From assembly GCA_900312665.1 (NCBI GenBank), contig ONZQ02000003.1:268648-332647 (forward strand): 64,000 nucleotides of DNA, read 5' to 3'. Every line of letters begins with the position of its first letter. The first letter of the stretch is position 1. This stretch comes from Cephalotrichum gorgonifer. Its lineage: Eukaryota; Ascomycota; Sordariomycetes; Microascales; Microascaceae. Under the pieces are notes generated by a model, which did no database searches, had not been told where the DNA came from, and saw nothing but the letters and a program-made list of their open reading frames with translations. Of this stretch, positions 32,821-46,500 are shown in pieces. The position numbers and the translations under genes were made by a program.

Positions 32821-35800
32821 TTACAACTTGTCGTAGTACTAGTTTTGGATAATATTAGCAACTGCCACTCTCGACTCGAAAACTGGCTTATAACCTGCCA
32901 GTGCGGGGATAGGGGGATACTCACGTTCTCAACACCGGGAACCTCGACCTTGATACCCTTGCGCTTACGCATGGCCTGCACAATACCACCGGTCTTGGAG
33001 GCGGGGTCGAGGGGAGAACCACCGGGAAGGATCTGCCAGTGATCGAAGACGGACTGGGGGAAGGCCTGGCCACCAGTGCCCTGGCGGAGATCGGCGTTGA
33101 AGCCGAACGACTCCATGACGGGAAGGTAGGCCTTGATGGTGAAGAGGGGAGTGCCGGGGCGCTGCTCCTCGTTGAAGACGTGACCACGCCTGCGGGTGAG
33201 GACACCGTACACACCACCCATGGCGCTCTCGGGAACCTGGATCTCGACGAGGAAGACGGGCTCGAGGAGGGCGGGCTCGGCGAGGAGAGTGGCGGCGTAG
33301 AGGACACGGCGGGTCGTGGGCATGATCTGACCAGTACCACGGTGGATGGAATCGGCGTGGAGGGTAACATCCATGATGTTGAAGCGGATACCACGCATGG
33401 GCTCGTCAGCGATGGGACCCTCGCGGGTGGCCCACTGGAAACCGGAGGCGACGGAGTCCTTGATCTCGTGGAGGTACTGGACGGCCTTGGTCTGGTCGAC
33501 AACCAAGTTGGGGCCGTTCATGTCGGGGCCGAAGGCCCAGATCTTACGGGCATCGGTGACGTCCCAGTCGTGCTCGTCCGCCATGACACGGGCGCGGAGC
33601 TTGAAATCGTCGCGGGGAGTGATCTTGCCATCCTCGATGGCGAGGCAGAGCTCCTCGGACATGGGCTCGGCGGTCATGTAGATACGGTTGTGCTTGTTGG
33701 GCGACTTGGACAGGGCGGTGATGCTCGACTTGCCCGCGACGGTCTCACGGAACTGGACGACGGGGTCCATGATGATGAGAGGGACACCGGCGTGGTCCTC
33801 CTCGAGATCCTTCAAGCAAATCTCGAGGTGAAGCTCACCGGCACCGGCGACGACGTGCTCACCAGACTCCGAGGTGTAGGTCAGGACGCAAGGATCGGAC
33901 TTGGACAGACGCTTGAGACCCTCAACGAGCTTGGGGAGATCCTGGGCGTTCTTGACCTGGACGGACTGACGCACGACGGGGGAGACGGAGAACTTCATGA
34001 CCTTGAGGTTGTGGGCGGTCTCGAGGGTGGTGAGGGTACCCGACTTGAGCAGGAACTGGTCAATACCGACCAGACCAACAATGTTACCGGCGGGCATGTC
34101 ATCGATGGGCTCGACCTTGCCTCCCATCATGACGACGGTACGCTGGATAGCCTTGATGAAGAGATCGCTCTTGCTGCCGGGGGTGTAGTTGGGGCCCTGG
34201 ATGCGGACCTTGACACCGGACTTGACGGTACCGGCGAAGACACGACCGAAGGCGTAGAAGCGACCCTTATCGCTGGTCGGCACCATCTTGGAGACGTAGA
34301 GCATGAGGGGACCCTTGGGGTCGCAGTCACGGATGGCAATGGCGGCCTCGTCGTCCATGGGACCCTCGTACAGAGTCTCGACACGGTACTTCTGGGCGGT
34401 GACGGGGGAGGGAAGGTGGAGAATAATCATCTCAAGAAGGGAGTCAGCGGCGGGAAGGAAAGTGCGCATGACGGCCTTGAGGAGCTGCTTGCCCTCCTTG
34501 TCGCGGTCGGCGGCGGGGAGCTTGAGGTCAAGCTTCTCAAGAAGGGTGTTGACCTCGTCGGTCTTGAAGTTCATGACGGAGTTGAAGAGCTTGAAGATGG
34601 GATCCAGGATGAACTGGCAGAAGGCACGCTCGAGAGTCTTGCCCTCGTGGGTGCCGTTCTTGGTCCACTTCTTGGTCTTGGGGTTGAAGTAGTTGTCTCC
34701 CTAGAAGCAGAAATATACCTGGTCAGCGAGGGGTCGGGCAAAGTGAAGAGGGCGTAGTAGATATAGAGGCCGAACGACGGAGAGGACTTACCCAGAGACG
34801 CTCCATCATCTTGTTCCTGTCGACACCGAACTTCTTCGCGTACCTGATGGCGAACTGACGGACGGTGAAGGCCCAGCCGTGGAGACCGGAGCCGAAGGCG
34901 ACGGTACCCTTGTCGGGGTAGACCTGGACGTCACCGAGGTTCTTGTCGAAGTACATGGAGATGACGACGTTGACGGACTCGATGGTACGGGAGAAGGACT
35001 GGTACAGGTCCTCCTTGGAGACCTGGAGCTCGAGAAGAGCACGATCGACCTTGTTGACGATGACAACAGGCTTGATACGCTCACCGAGGGCCTGACGGAG
35101 CACGGTCTCGGTCTGGACGCAGACACCCTCAACGGTGTCGACGACGACGAGAGCACCATCGGTGACACGGAGGGCGGCGGTAACCTCAGAGGAGAAATCG
35201 ACGTGACCGGGCGAGTCAATGAGGTTGATGAGGAAGTTGGGGTCGTCGGTGGGGGCGCCGACGATGTCCTTCAGGTCATCCTTCTCGAGGGTACCGTACA
35301 GGGAGATGGCAGTCGACTTGATAGTGATACCACGCTCCTGCTCGTCGGCTCTCGTATCGGTGGCACGGGCATCACCGGCCTTGGCCGTGGAGATGATACC
35401 GGCCTTGGCGAGGAGGGAGTCGGTGAGGGTGGACTTGCCGTGATCGACGTGGGCAATGACGGACATGTTACGGACATTCTGGGGCTTGTCCATAAGCCCC
35501 CGAATCTCCTGAATCGTGAAGCTATCATTTAGAAGTTAGGTTAGCAGTTGTTGTGGGAAGGAGGGGTGATCATGTTAGAGCATGAATAAAGAGGTTCCGA
35601 GGCCAGCAAGAAAGGGTCAGGTAGGCCTTCTAGTAATGAAGATAGCTTTCGACGGTCCCCCATCACCGATACAAGAACCCGAGCCCAACTAGCAAGCAGA
35701 ATGAAGGACCCAGGACCGGGAACAGGACCGGGAACAGGAACAGGAACAGGACCCGGCACCCGAGTACAATCAATCCATCTCCAAGAAGGCCCAGCGATGA

Positions 35801-35862
35801 GAGGGAAGAAAACGAAAAGTAGCTTTGACAAATCTTCAGAAATACGAGACTCACTTGACCAT
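32821..35862 (-). CDS. EFT2: Translation elongation factor 2 (eEF2)
   Basis: Exons 35862-35855 (8 nt), 35521-34792, 34700-32925 and 32838-32821 (18 nt) join to 843 residues, within one of the yeast length. The first exon gives only MVN-start bases and joins to [31 protein letters not shown]; the last gives YYDKL and stop. The GTP-binding motif AHVDHGKST is at 26-34, and DSPGHVDF and NKVD follow. His699 in [11 protein letters not shown] is the site of diphthamide. The factor drives ribosome translocation in the cytoplasm. Codon use is the most biased in the window, as expected of a very highly expressed gene, and this makes a 572-codon antisense frame. The 333-nt first intron is long for this genome and has a GGAACA-type tandem repeat. 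Confidence 0.97.
35701..35756. repeat. GGGAACAGGA-type tandem repeat in the first eEF2 intron
   Basis: On the plus strand short units of ACCGGGAACAGG and GGAACA are repeated head to tail for about 55 bases within the leader intron of eEF2. Confidence 0.65.
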
Positions 35863-37586
35863 TTTGGCGGTATTGTCGTAACACCGTTTCTAATTTCTTG
35901 GATTCGTTGAAATCTGGTGGTGGAAGGAGGAAAAAAAAAACCGTCGGGCGGCAGAGGTGGGTGAAGTAGTAGAAAGCGGGGTTAAAAATCAAAACCACCC
36001 CGCGATGTATTGATTTCTAAGTGGTCCTTGCTTGGTCGAGAGCTGTTTTTTTTTCTTCCTTGATAAAACAAGCTCCAAAAAAAAGGTTTGCACCAAGGCT
36101 AGGAGGGGTGGGAAAGAAAGGGAAAAAAAGAGGAGACAAGCGCAAATTCAGCAAATGTACATGGGGTCTCCACTGGTTTATATCAATTTACGAGTTATGG
36201 AACGACATTTCACAGAGGGTAATAGGCACGGGATGTCTGGTGAGGAAGGAGGGGGAGGGGGAGGGGAACGAACTGGTACTCGTCCATTGAAGCAGGTGAG
36301 GGGGTGTCAATGTGTGTGCGTGTGTCTCGCTCGGGGTGGGCCCAGGCGAAGCACCGACCTACAAACCAGATTTTTTTTTCCCTGCCTACCTGCCTCCCTT
36401 CCTGGAGAGCTTTCCCTCGTCATTTTTTTCCTTGGGCAGGGTTGGGTAGCCTGAAAAAAAAAACGGGACGGGAAGTCCCACAGCCAGTGGCATGGCCTCT
36501 CTCTCAAGCGCTACGGAAGCAACAACCTCCTGACCTTCCTCACCAGGTCGTAATCATACGGGCTACTACGGCGATCGAGCCCCACCAAGTGGTATCAACG
36601 TACCTGTACCAGTACCCGTATCGGCAACAGCAACCAACCTCCAAATGAGGGTAAAAGCCCTCCTAGCAAAGGTACATCGCCGCACACCTGATAAATTCCC
36701 GCTGTCTCGCCTCTCGCGGCCCCGGGACAATTCGGTCGGTCATCAACGAGGCTGGTTGCCTTTCAGGATGAAGCCACTTGCAACTCATCACCGGGAGTAG
36801 CATGACTCATGTCATCGTCTTCTACCGACTGACTCGTCCTCTCTCTCACGGCCACGAATTAACATGGGTCGTCGTCGAGGAAGGCAGTTGCCATGGAGCT
36901 GTCCGAAATAATACCAAGTGGTCTTGCCTGCTTACATAACCAGCTTAGCCCTTGTCAACATGAGGCAGGAAACGCCGCTTTCTGGCGGGGTAGTGCGCCA
37001 CCTATACAATCTAGCCCCGCATCTTCCAAATCGGGAAACGGATGTGCTTTGTATGATGTACGAGTACAAGGATCCTTGAATGCCCCGCCACTCACCGAAT
37101 GACTGGTTTTCTCGACTCCATCGCAGTCCGTGTCCCGCTGGCCAATGACAAGCTGAGGAATGCACCATACGATACGACATCTAACTCCTAAGTCCGGCTC
37201 CTCGCCACACAACACCCGCACCATTGAAGCTCGTGCATTATTGGTATTCCATTGGATATCATACAAATACAGTCTAACTCATGAATAATACAAGTAAATA
37301 CACTAGCTTGAAATTCGCCTTCCTTTGATCATGATGGCAAAGACGAAGGAAAATAAGAGTCAAGAGACTCAAACTAGGCAAAAAGGGGTAATATATGCCT
37401 GTAGCCTCCTTTCTGCCTTTTCTCGCAGTAAAACCACCCCGGCGTAAGATCAGACCTGTGAAGGCGATCGCGGAAACAGCCTCGGTTTCCATCTGCAGAA
37501 AGCTTGCGAAGAGCAATTCTAGCGCCACCCCGCACGGGCTGAGCTCCCCGAAGTGAGAGTCGCCCCTGTCCCGGGCCCGCTCATGT
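35863..37586. other. Upstream region of eEF2 and 3' flank of CSF1
   Basis: About 1.7 kb without a gene I can support. The part next to eEF2 has long A and T runs, typical of strong fungal promoters. TACTCGT or its complement occurs at 36277-36283 and 37060-37066. I looked for tRNA and 5S rRNA signatures and saw none. Confidence 0.5.
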
Positions 37587-40500
37587 TCACGACGACCCCA
37601 TAATCCTCGCATACGCATCCTCCACCTCCCCCGCCAGCTCCAGCAGCGCAACAATGACAATCTGATGCATCAGATTCGGCAGCCTCTCCCTGTGCAGGCC
37701 GATCCACTCCAGCGGCGGCGTCGCCTCCCCCATCTCCTTCAGCCTCGGCGTCTCGATCACCGGCTCCTCGAGCGCCACGTACTCGTACTTGCTCTGCGGC
37801 ACGTTCACCTCCGCCGTGATCTTCCTCTGCCTCTCGTTGTCCTCCTCCCGCGTCACCGGCGTGCTCGTGATCTTGATGGCCGTCACCGCGAGCTCCTTGC
37901 CCCACGTCTGCTCCAGCATCTTGGCGTGGCTGGCCCACATGCCCCGTATGTAGCTTATCCGAGAGTAGTTCCACCCCACCTCCACCTTGCCCTCGAATGC
38001 GCTCTTGAAGATGTACTCGATCCGGTTCTCCCGCGGCGCCTGCCACGTCTCCATGGTCGCGTGCACCTTCGGCACCTTCAATATCGTCCCGCCCCGCGAC
38101 CCCGTGGCCCGCTGCACCACGTCCTCCACCGACATATCCATGAGCGACTTCGGTGCCTCCGTGTGCCTCACCGTCGCGAGGCCGATCCTGAGCTGCCCTA
38201 GCGTGAGGTCCAGGATCGAGTGGATCCGCCGCTGCACGATGCTCGCCACGAACCTCGCCTGCGCGTCGAGAGCCTCGACCTTGAACACCTGGTTGTCCGA
38301 GAACGTGCCCGAGAACACCCCAAGGTTGAGCCTCTTCAGCATCACCACCACGTCCGTGTCCAGTGAGATTGGCGATTTGGCCAGCGTGTCCTCGTCCTTG
38401 AGCTTCGGCGTCTGGATCAACTGCGGCGAGGAGGTTGCCGTCTGCGACGGAGTCCTCCGCTTCATGAACCGCTCAATCTCCCTCAGCGATGTCTCGAAGC
38501 TGCCCTTCCGCTCCTGCACGAGCTTCTGCACGGCTTGGTAGAGTGCGATGCCCAGCGCCGTTGACGCTGGCGTTCCGAACACCTGCATCGCATCACCGTC
38601 GAAGACGGCAACTAGCCGGTCGCCACTACTGTCCATGGAGCGTCGAACATTGTACATCAGGAACTCCATGGACGTGATGTCGGCGACCAGGAAGGCCTGG
38701 TAGTCGAACGCCGCCTTGAGTCGGAACTGGGTGAACGCGATCGATGCCTGCACAAGGGGCGTCTCGTTCAGCGCCTTCTCTCGCATGGGCCACCGGATTA
38801 GCGAGCGGAGGCGGAAGTCCTGGAGCTCGACGAAGCCGCTCAGCCGGCCCGTGCAGTCGGCACCGACCCTCTCAAATCCGAGACAGAGATTCTGCTCCCA
38901 GTCCGACGTCTTCTTCGACGAGACCCATAGATCGTTGATGGCGAAGACGGACTTCCCGATGGCCTGGCCGAGGTCCATGTTGATCTCCACCGAGCTGATG
39001 GAGACCGTGGCCGTCCAGGGGAACGCGGCCGTCGCGGCAACCTGCTGGTACCGCTGTACGAGGTGTCCCTGCGATGTTTCGGTCTGTAGCTTGGCGACGG
39101 GGGCGGCGGATGCCTGGCGGAGCTCGGCGGGGTACCAGATCTCCCTGAAGAGGAGGAAATCCTGGAGTTGCTTGGCATTGATGGCAACCTTCATGGGGCT
39201 GAACTTCAGAATTGCAGAGACCCCGCTCTTCCCGCTGAAATGCTTGCTGTTCATCAACGACAGCACAATAGACTCTACCTCGAAGCTTCCCGTCGACTCC
39301 CTGGAGTACACATGCTGCACCGAAGCTTGGAATCCCGATATCGTCGCCGAGACGGCGAGGAAGTTCCCCGCTTCCTTCGACTTGACCGTGTTGACTGCGA
39401 GATAGATATCCTCGAACAGGGTCGATGCCGCAACTCGTGCAATGGGCTGGCAGCTCAGAGTAAACTCCTGCTTGCAAATTCGCAGACCCAGGTTCAACTT
39501 CACCCGCCCTAGCACCGCGTCCGCGTTGGCCGTCAGAATTCCGTCCCCGTCGCTTGGCTTCGGTGACGGGGCGGCGGAGTCAGGCTCGGCAGCCGGCTCA
39601 TCGGCGTCCCTACTGACGGCTTCCTGGACACTCGAGGTGATCTCCTGGAGCAGCGGCACCACGCTCGGGTGAAGAATATTGTTCGATCCTTCAATCTTAA
39701 CTTCTCCGTAGATGGCAGGGTGCTCCTTCCCGTCGTCTCGATATTCCATCTTCACAGCCAATCCCGGAGAACGCAGGGAGATACTACCTCCCATGTCATC
39801 CGAGAACTGCCCATACTTCCCCCCGGCTGACCGTCCCGATCGGAAAGGTGTCTTCTGGGCGCCGTTGCTCTTCTTGGCGGACAGGTGCACGACGGCACCG
39901 GCAAAATCGGCATCAACAAGGACAGACTCTAAGCGTTTAGTACCTAGGGTACTCCGCAACGGCGCCGCTTCTTGCTCAGGCTTGGTTTCTGGGAGCCCGG
40001 TATTCCAGTTCTGTGACGCCTGCTGGATATTCATGATCGACAATTCGAGGGAGTCCTTGAGGTTCGATGCCGGGATGATGAAGCCAGAGGTCAACCGGAT
40101 GTCAACTGATTTGCCGACGGCCTGGAAAGCGAGACGCCGAGCATTCACCGTCGATACGTACGCGACGTTGAATATGACCTCCGGGAGGAGGGCTGAGTGG
40201 TGAGACCGCAAGTGCTTCTCAAACCCGGGCGGGATCATCTGGATCTGGAAGTTCTGAATTGTGAGTCTCGCGGATCTCGTCTTTCGCGTGCTAAACTCGA
40301 AAAGCTCGATGGACAGGGCCAGATCCTCCTTGCCGGTGCATTGGGCGTCATCGCCGTCGGTAATGAGCCAGCTGAGGCGGGCGTTATGCACTTCGAATTG
40401 GTACACGAAGGAGGATAAGAACGAGTCGATGAAGTCGGTATCCTCAGCCTCTTCCTGGTCGTTGATGGCGATCCTTGGCTTCGACTGTCTCAGTTTTCGA

Positions 40501-43500
40501 AGGTATTCCAGCTCCCGAGAGGTATCGAGGTCCTTGATTTTGTCGCCCAAGTGACCCAGGACATAGATGAGCGTCGATACCGTGTCCGGCGATAAGTTGA
40601 CCTCAAACCCGTCGCTTCTGAAGCCGAATGCGCGCTCGTCTTCCCCGTTCGCACCGGTCCTCGTCGTCGAAGATATTAGCGCGCTGAAAGCTACACTGCC
40701 GCATGATCGCATGGCTCCACCCTCTCCATCCTTTTGGACATCAAGCAGGATCTTGCTAAGATGAAGATGTAGTTCGGGATGGTCCAGTACAGGTCCCTGA
40801 GCTTCCACGCGGTTTGACATTTCAAAGTGCATTCTGTCTAGGCTGGCAAGGAGATGCGCAACGTGCCGTGTCTCTGAACCCAATCGTGTAGTCCCGAAGA
40901 TCTCCATGCCAGCCATGGTGAGGTGAAGGGTGTACACGAGCTTCGAGCTGGGCTGCGAACCAGCTGCAGCCTCGGTAACGGATTCTGTGTCCAGAATGTC
41001 ACTGAGATGGCCCCTGATGACCTGGACCTGCTCTTGGGCGTCATTGATAGTATTCGTGATCTCCGGGCGGTTCAGGGCCCCCAGAAGACTGTACACGGCT
41101 GAGGCGTCGAGCTGGATTAGCTCGACGGACGCGAAGAGTGCGACAGAATTCTCCGAGTCCCCCATCATGATAGTACTGCGCCCGTTAGTAGGCGGAATGC
41201 TCAGGAGTGATATCCCCCTCGGCTCGTTATTGACATCGATCTGAATCTCATGGGAGCTCTCGCCTATATCGAAGTCAAAGATGATCTCCTTGCCAAAGTT
41301 GGCCGCCATAGCAGCTCGGGAGATGACGCCGGAGATGTTGTAAGTCAGGGACTGCAGCAGGGGGACACTGATGCTGTATTCGTCTAGGAACAGCGCGACA
41401 TTAACCCTGTAGGCCGAAAGCCGCTCAGCTATGTTCCGGCCCCGTCGTTTCGGCTGTGGTGCCGATTTCGGCAACTGGCTGCTCAGTCGATACAACTGGG
41501 AGACCTCATCTCTCACCAGGAGGTCAGCAACTTCCAGAAGAACGATAGGATCCTGCTTGACCACCACCGCTAGGTCCTTGCTACTCCCTGTAGCCTTGAA
41601 CGTGTGGCTATCCATGGAATCAGTCGTATGTACGGCATGAGACGCGAAAATGCTGGGCTGTCGAAGCTGGAACATTCCCAGCAGCTGGGAATGGCTATGG
41701 AGTCTCGACGTCAGGCCGTCACAAGCCAGGAGGAAGTTGGTCGCAGTGCCGCCATCGTCAACGCCGTGGGCAAGAAGAGAAACAGTCAGGCCATGGCCGA
41801 GGGACTTGGAGCTCAGGTTGATGGTGTCGATGGCTACGGAGCCTCTGCCAACCGCAACGGCGACGTGAAGTGCGTGAGGCACCGTTGAGGAGGGAGGTTT
41901 ATTCTCCTCGGGGTCTTTTGTGGATGGCGATTTCTGCTCCTGTGCATTCTTTGAGTATAGCCGCAGCAGGCTGTTTGCCAGTTCACAGAGCTCCCAGTTA
42001 ATATTCGCCGCCACCTCGTCACAGTAGATATTCACGACAGTCAGGGGTCCTTCTATATCCTGCACGTCCTTCGAGCTGTCGCGCCGCTTGTCGTTCTGTT
42101 CCACCCTGGCGCTGATGTCCCGAATCGTTGTCTTGTTTTCCTTTGGCCCGGGGTCCAACGCCAGTTCAATCTCGTCGACTTGGCACGCGGCCATCAGCGG
42201 GATTCGGCCCGGCGCCGCGGGTTTACCCCTTAGAGGGCCAAAGATGTTATTAAGTAGGATGGACTCTGAGAGATCCCCTAGGTCCCAGCTTCTCCACTTT
42301 TGGAAGGCAGCTATCACCTCCTGCGCCGCATTCTCCGGAAGCGAAGGATGAGAGCCCCAGCAGGCCAGGTAGAGGCCTTCTTGTTCCTCCGGACTCATAC
42401 CGAACCATATTTGCCTCAGGCGGAGGATCAGTTTCCAAGAGTCAAAGGTTCGAAGGTGATCTTTAGCGGACCTCAAGACCGCGGATGGCCGAGTAAAGAA
42501 GGATGCGTCTCCCGCCTGTGGGCTGCGGGAAGCAAGGTCATGCGTAAGGAACTTGAGATGGTCCTCCTGCTTGGATAGGACTTCCGAGAGGAGCTCGCCA
42601 ATCTCAGCTGCCATGACGTTGGTTCGGTGGACTAGCGAGGCGAGGTATTCGATCTTCCCAGAGGCTGTACTTCCCCTGATGGCGCCGATTTGGGCATCGA
42701 TATATGTTACATCCCTAGACCCAGTCGATATAACTGCGTTCTCGATCTGAGCCATAACAGCGGCTTCCGTCTCGTCCACATCCGGAAACCGCTCCAACGC
42801 CGTCAGCTCTACAGAGTCCAATCTCAGATGGAGCGACCGGCGTGCCACCTTCGTTTCCGGCTTGAACGGGCTTTCCCACTTTGTCGTTTCCCTCGTGACA
42901 AACGCAATGTTGTTGAGGACTACATCGTATTGGTCCTGGGGCTGGTCGGTGACCTTCTGGTATTCAGCGGCTGGAGAACTTGAAAACCGAAGACTCGCAC
43001 TAGGTAGGCGGACCATCAAGTCTTTGATCTCACCCTTGACCTTGACCAATTTCTTCAGATCGATGATCTCTGTCATCGAGCCCATTTGAAGATCGTCCAG
43101 GACATCCTCGGGGCACGAGGGTTGGAGCGCCGTCAGTAATGCAGTAGCATATCGTACCGCTTGCGGGTTGAGGAAGCCCGTGATCCCAGGAGGAAATTCG
43201 ATAATAATGCTCCCGTAGGTGTGGTCCTCGCTAAGGATTTCTGGATCAACATCTTCAAGGCTGAAACCCGTAGACCCAGACAGGTCGCCATCTTGTTCTA
43301 TTCCAGGGATAACTGCATTTGTGGTATCTGGGCGAAGGTTCTCCAGAGGGAAGTGAGGGGGGAAGTACTGGCTCGAGAAAGTGACGGCAGAGGGGCGAGG
43401 AACGTCGCCGGGGGCATTATCGCCCTTGGCACTATAGAAAGCTGAGTGGCGTTCGGACGAGGTAGAGAAGTCTCTGAGCTGCTCCCCAAGTAGTTCGGGT

Positions 43501-46500
43501 CGAAGTCCCGAGGTGTTGCCACGGCTTCGGGACCTGGAGGGGCTAGTACGGATAACACTTCTTCCGCTTGCGCTCGAGAGACTGAGGAAAGAGCTCTGTC
43601 TTCGGATAGAAGGTATTTGAAGGGACGGAGCACTTGTCGTTGCCGAAGTCCCGTCATCAAAGGTCCCGAACGTCGTGGCCGGGGCTGGTACTGGGGGCAC
43701 ACACTGGGCGGGCGGATCAGTTCCATCGGGGTCAAGCTCTCCCATCAGCTCGGGGAAGAGGAGGAACTGAGTCCTGTGGGTTCGCTGGTCCTCCCTCCTC
43801 ACCAGCTCCTGTTGCAGCTTGCGTTCCTCAGAGAACTCAAACTTCCGACCAATAATGGCAAGATGGATACTAGTCTGCAGCAGGGCTTCTGGGGAAATGT
43901 CGTGACGGTACCGAGACTTGTGCCGAGCAGCGATCTCGGAATCGACACAGGAGAGTTGTAGATTTGGGACCTTCACATTGGCCCGCTTCGAGTAATGCGA
44001 CTGCGCCCAGTCATTGAAGTTGACGCTGATGGTGTCCGTCGATAGCAAGAATGCTGCTTCGTCGGCATGCAGCCACAGCCTAACGGACTGAACTGCGAGG
44101 CGTAGGAAGGTGACATCGTACATGATTATAGAGGAATAGGGGACCAAAGCATTCTCGTCATCATCGAAGCCAAATATGAAAGCGCGCCCTCCACGAGCCA
44201 GGGTGGTAAGAAACTCGGCGGTACACTCTCCAGTAATGGCGCCGATGCCGAGGTCCCAATTACATAGGTATGTCGGTTCCGTGGGCGGCAGGCCGAAGAG
44301 GCGATGGCCATAGATGTGGACGCCATCGATGAACAGCTGAGTGGATGCCGAAACAGGTGTCGGTGTCCCGGTTGGTTGGTCCCGAGTCCCCAATGAGAGG
44401 CTAAGGGGGCTAAGCGATAAATCCATGTCCATATAATAGTTCGTGAAACGGAGGTCGGTAGCAAGGCTAGCCGCCTCCACCTGGATGTTGTGAGACGCAT
44501 CATACAGGTTTCCCGGGAGCAGCAGCCGGGGGTCATCAATACGGACACCAAGGATTATGTCCAGGTCGTTGGAGGCCTGGTGGGGTTGCTGGTTGGACTG
44601 GAGGGCCCTGGAGCCATGCTCGGTTCGCAATGACTTTTGGTACTCGTCTAAGGTTCTAAAATGGATATGCTCTCCGAAGTAGTTGTCCTTGAGACATAGG
44701 ACGTACCTCAAGATGAACCCATAAGACGTGTATGTAGGAGACTGCCCGGTGAGGTTCAGGACTAACGTGTCGGTGTTCGCGGGAGAGGATGTGGCATTGT
44801 AGTGATAGCGCCCATCAAGCACGAGACTCTCAGCCTGACCGACAGTTTTAGAGCGAAGGAAAGTAGACTGAGTGTTGGAGAGTGGTAGGTGAAGATCCAC
44901 TCCGAGAGAGTCCACTCTTATATCGAAGGGTATTGTGTTTTGAGGTGGCCGGAAAGTATCCATCGGGATGCAGAGCGCTGCATGCAAGAGTTGGCCGGAG
45001 AGGATGATGTATGTGTTCTCATCCAGAGATGTCGGGTTATTGATAATATTCGAGTCATTAACATTAAAGAAGAGCTTGACGTTTTCAAGATCTAGGTTGA
45101 TATTGTATTTGAACGGGGTAAACACAAGATAGTCGGGCGACGGCCCAGTCGTCCAGTCATCGACAAGATCGATGAGAAGGAAGACATGGTCCCGTAATAG
45201 AAAGAGCTCGAGGTTTTCGTTAGAGATGTCGAAGGACCAGGTCCTGAGAGTGTTCCATTTCAGGGGTGTAGATAGGTCGCACGAGATCCGCTGAGGTCCA
45301 GAACGCCACAGAAGCTCATGGTTGACACTGCTGGAGAGCTCCGTCTTGGGTAACTCGACGTCAACCGTGCTAGAGTACCCAGACTGGCCCGCAACCATGT
45401 CCATTGAGTACGAAATGGTAGCATTTGCGGCGACTTTCAGATCCAGCCACCCAGCAGGCCTGATGCGGGTCGCGTCTTCTGAGTCGAGTTTCTTTGCCCG
45501 GGACCTTTCCTTTCGCGTCTGTTGAACCGGTGTCTGTTCGGTCTGCGGCTTCTGATCCTTAAACCTCCAGTTCTTCGAGGGCTCTCGGGTGGGAACTCGA
45601 AGAGTGACTTCCTCGTCGAGTTCGACATAAAGGGTGAACTTGGTCGCGACCCTATACTCCCCTTCCTTCAACGGCTGTGCCGGGGTGGCGTCCTTGCACA
45701 GCGAAGGGTAGAAGAAGCGCTGGAGTTCAGCGCGTTGGCGATCCGCCCATGGGCCGTAATTCATCGTGCCACCCTGCACGGAGAGATGTATCCCCCACGC
45801 CGGGGGAGTATCGCCGTTGATATCTTGTGAGGGCGACGCAGGCGCGTCGGAAGGGCTGGCCACGGCCCGCCCCACCTTCGCCACGACGTCCCAATACATC
45901 GTCATTGTGGCGGACGGAGAGTCGATGATGGTAGGGTTCGCGGCGTACTCCACTGATGCCCACCGCGCTTTGTCCTCGATATCATCTTGGAGGTATCTTG
46001 ACAGGCCCTGCCAGTGATGCGAGCCCGGAGGGAGGGGTGGCGGCGCGCCGTCGTCCGTAGACCGCGAGAAGGATTCCACGGATTTCCGAAGTAAGGGAAT
46101 CATGTTCCTCAGTCGCTTCGCAGCTTTCCGGTGGCGACGAAGGAATGAGCTGCGAGGTTTCTTCTCGGGGATATCCTGAGAGGGTTTCGTCTCTCTTGTG
46201 GCGCGGGACTCCTGATCCTCTCTGTAGTCCTGATTGCGCTTCATTTGGATGACCGGGTGGCGGAAATTCACCCTGAAAATCTGCCGGTACGGATCGATAG
46301 TGCTGGTTCCGGAGGCGTCTACCTCGCCAGTCAATTCCTCTGCCTTTATCACAAGCACAGCCTTTGTGTTTTCGTTGCCCATGACCAGAGCAGCAGTTCG
46401 ACAGACGACGCGGATTGGGAAAAGCTGGAGCAGCAATGGCAGCTCACTAGAGCCTGTGGGATCGCCATTTTCTGAGGAGCTGGCGCTGTCCTTGTAGTCT

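Noticed and set aside
33039..34757. 572-codon open frame antisense to eEF2, and 217 codons at 34879-35532
   Set aside because: It mirrors the extreme codon bias of eEF2; composition is repetitive Gly/Asp/Glu/Leu and matches no family.
35610..35690. Possible C/D-box snoRNA in the long eEF2 leader intron (GTGATGG ... CTGA)
   Set aside because: Box C has a mismatch, there is no terminal stem, and no clear rRNA guide could be recognised.
36000..37586. Search for 5S rRNA or other tRNA genes in the eEF2 upstream region
   Set aside because: No conserved 5S start, internal control region or cloverleaf was found.
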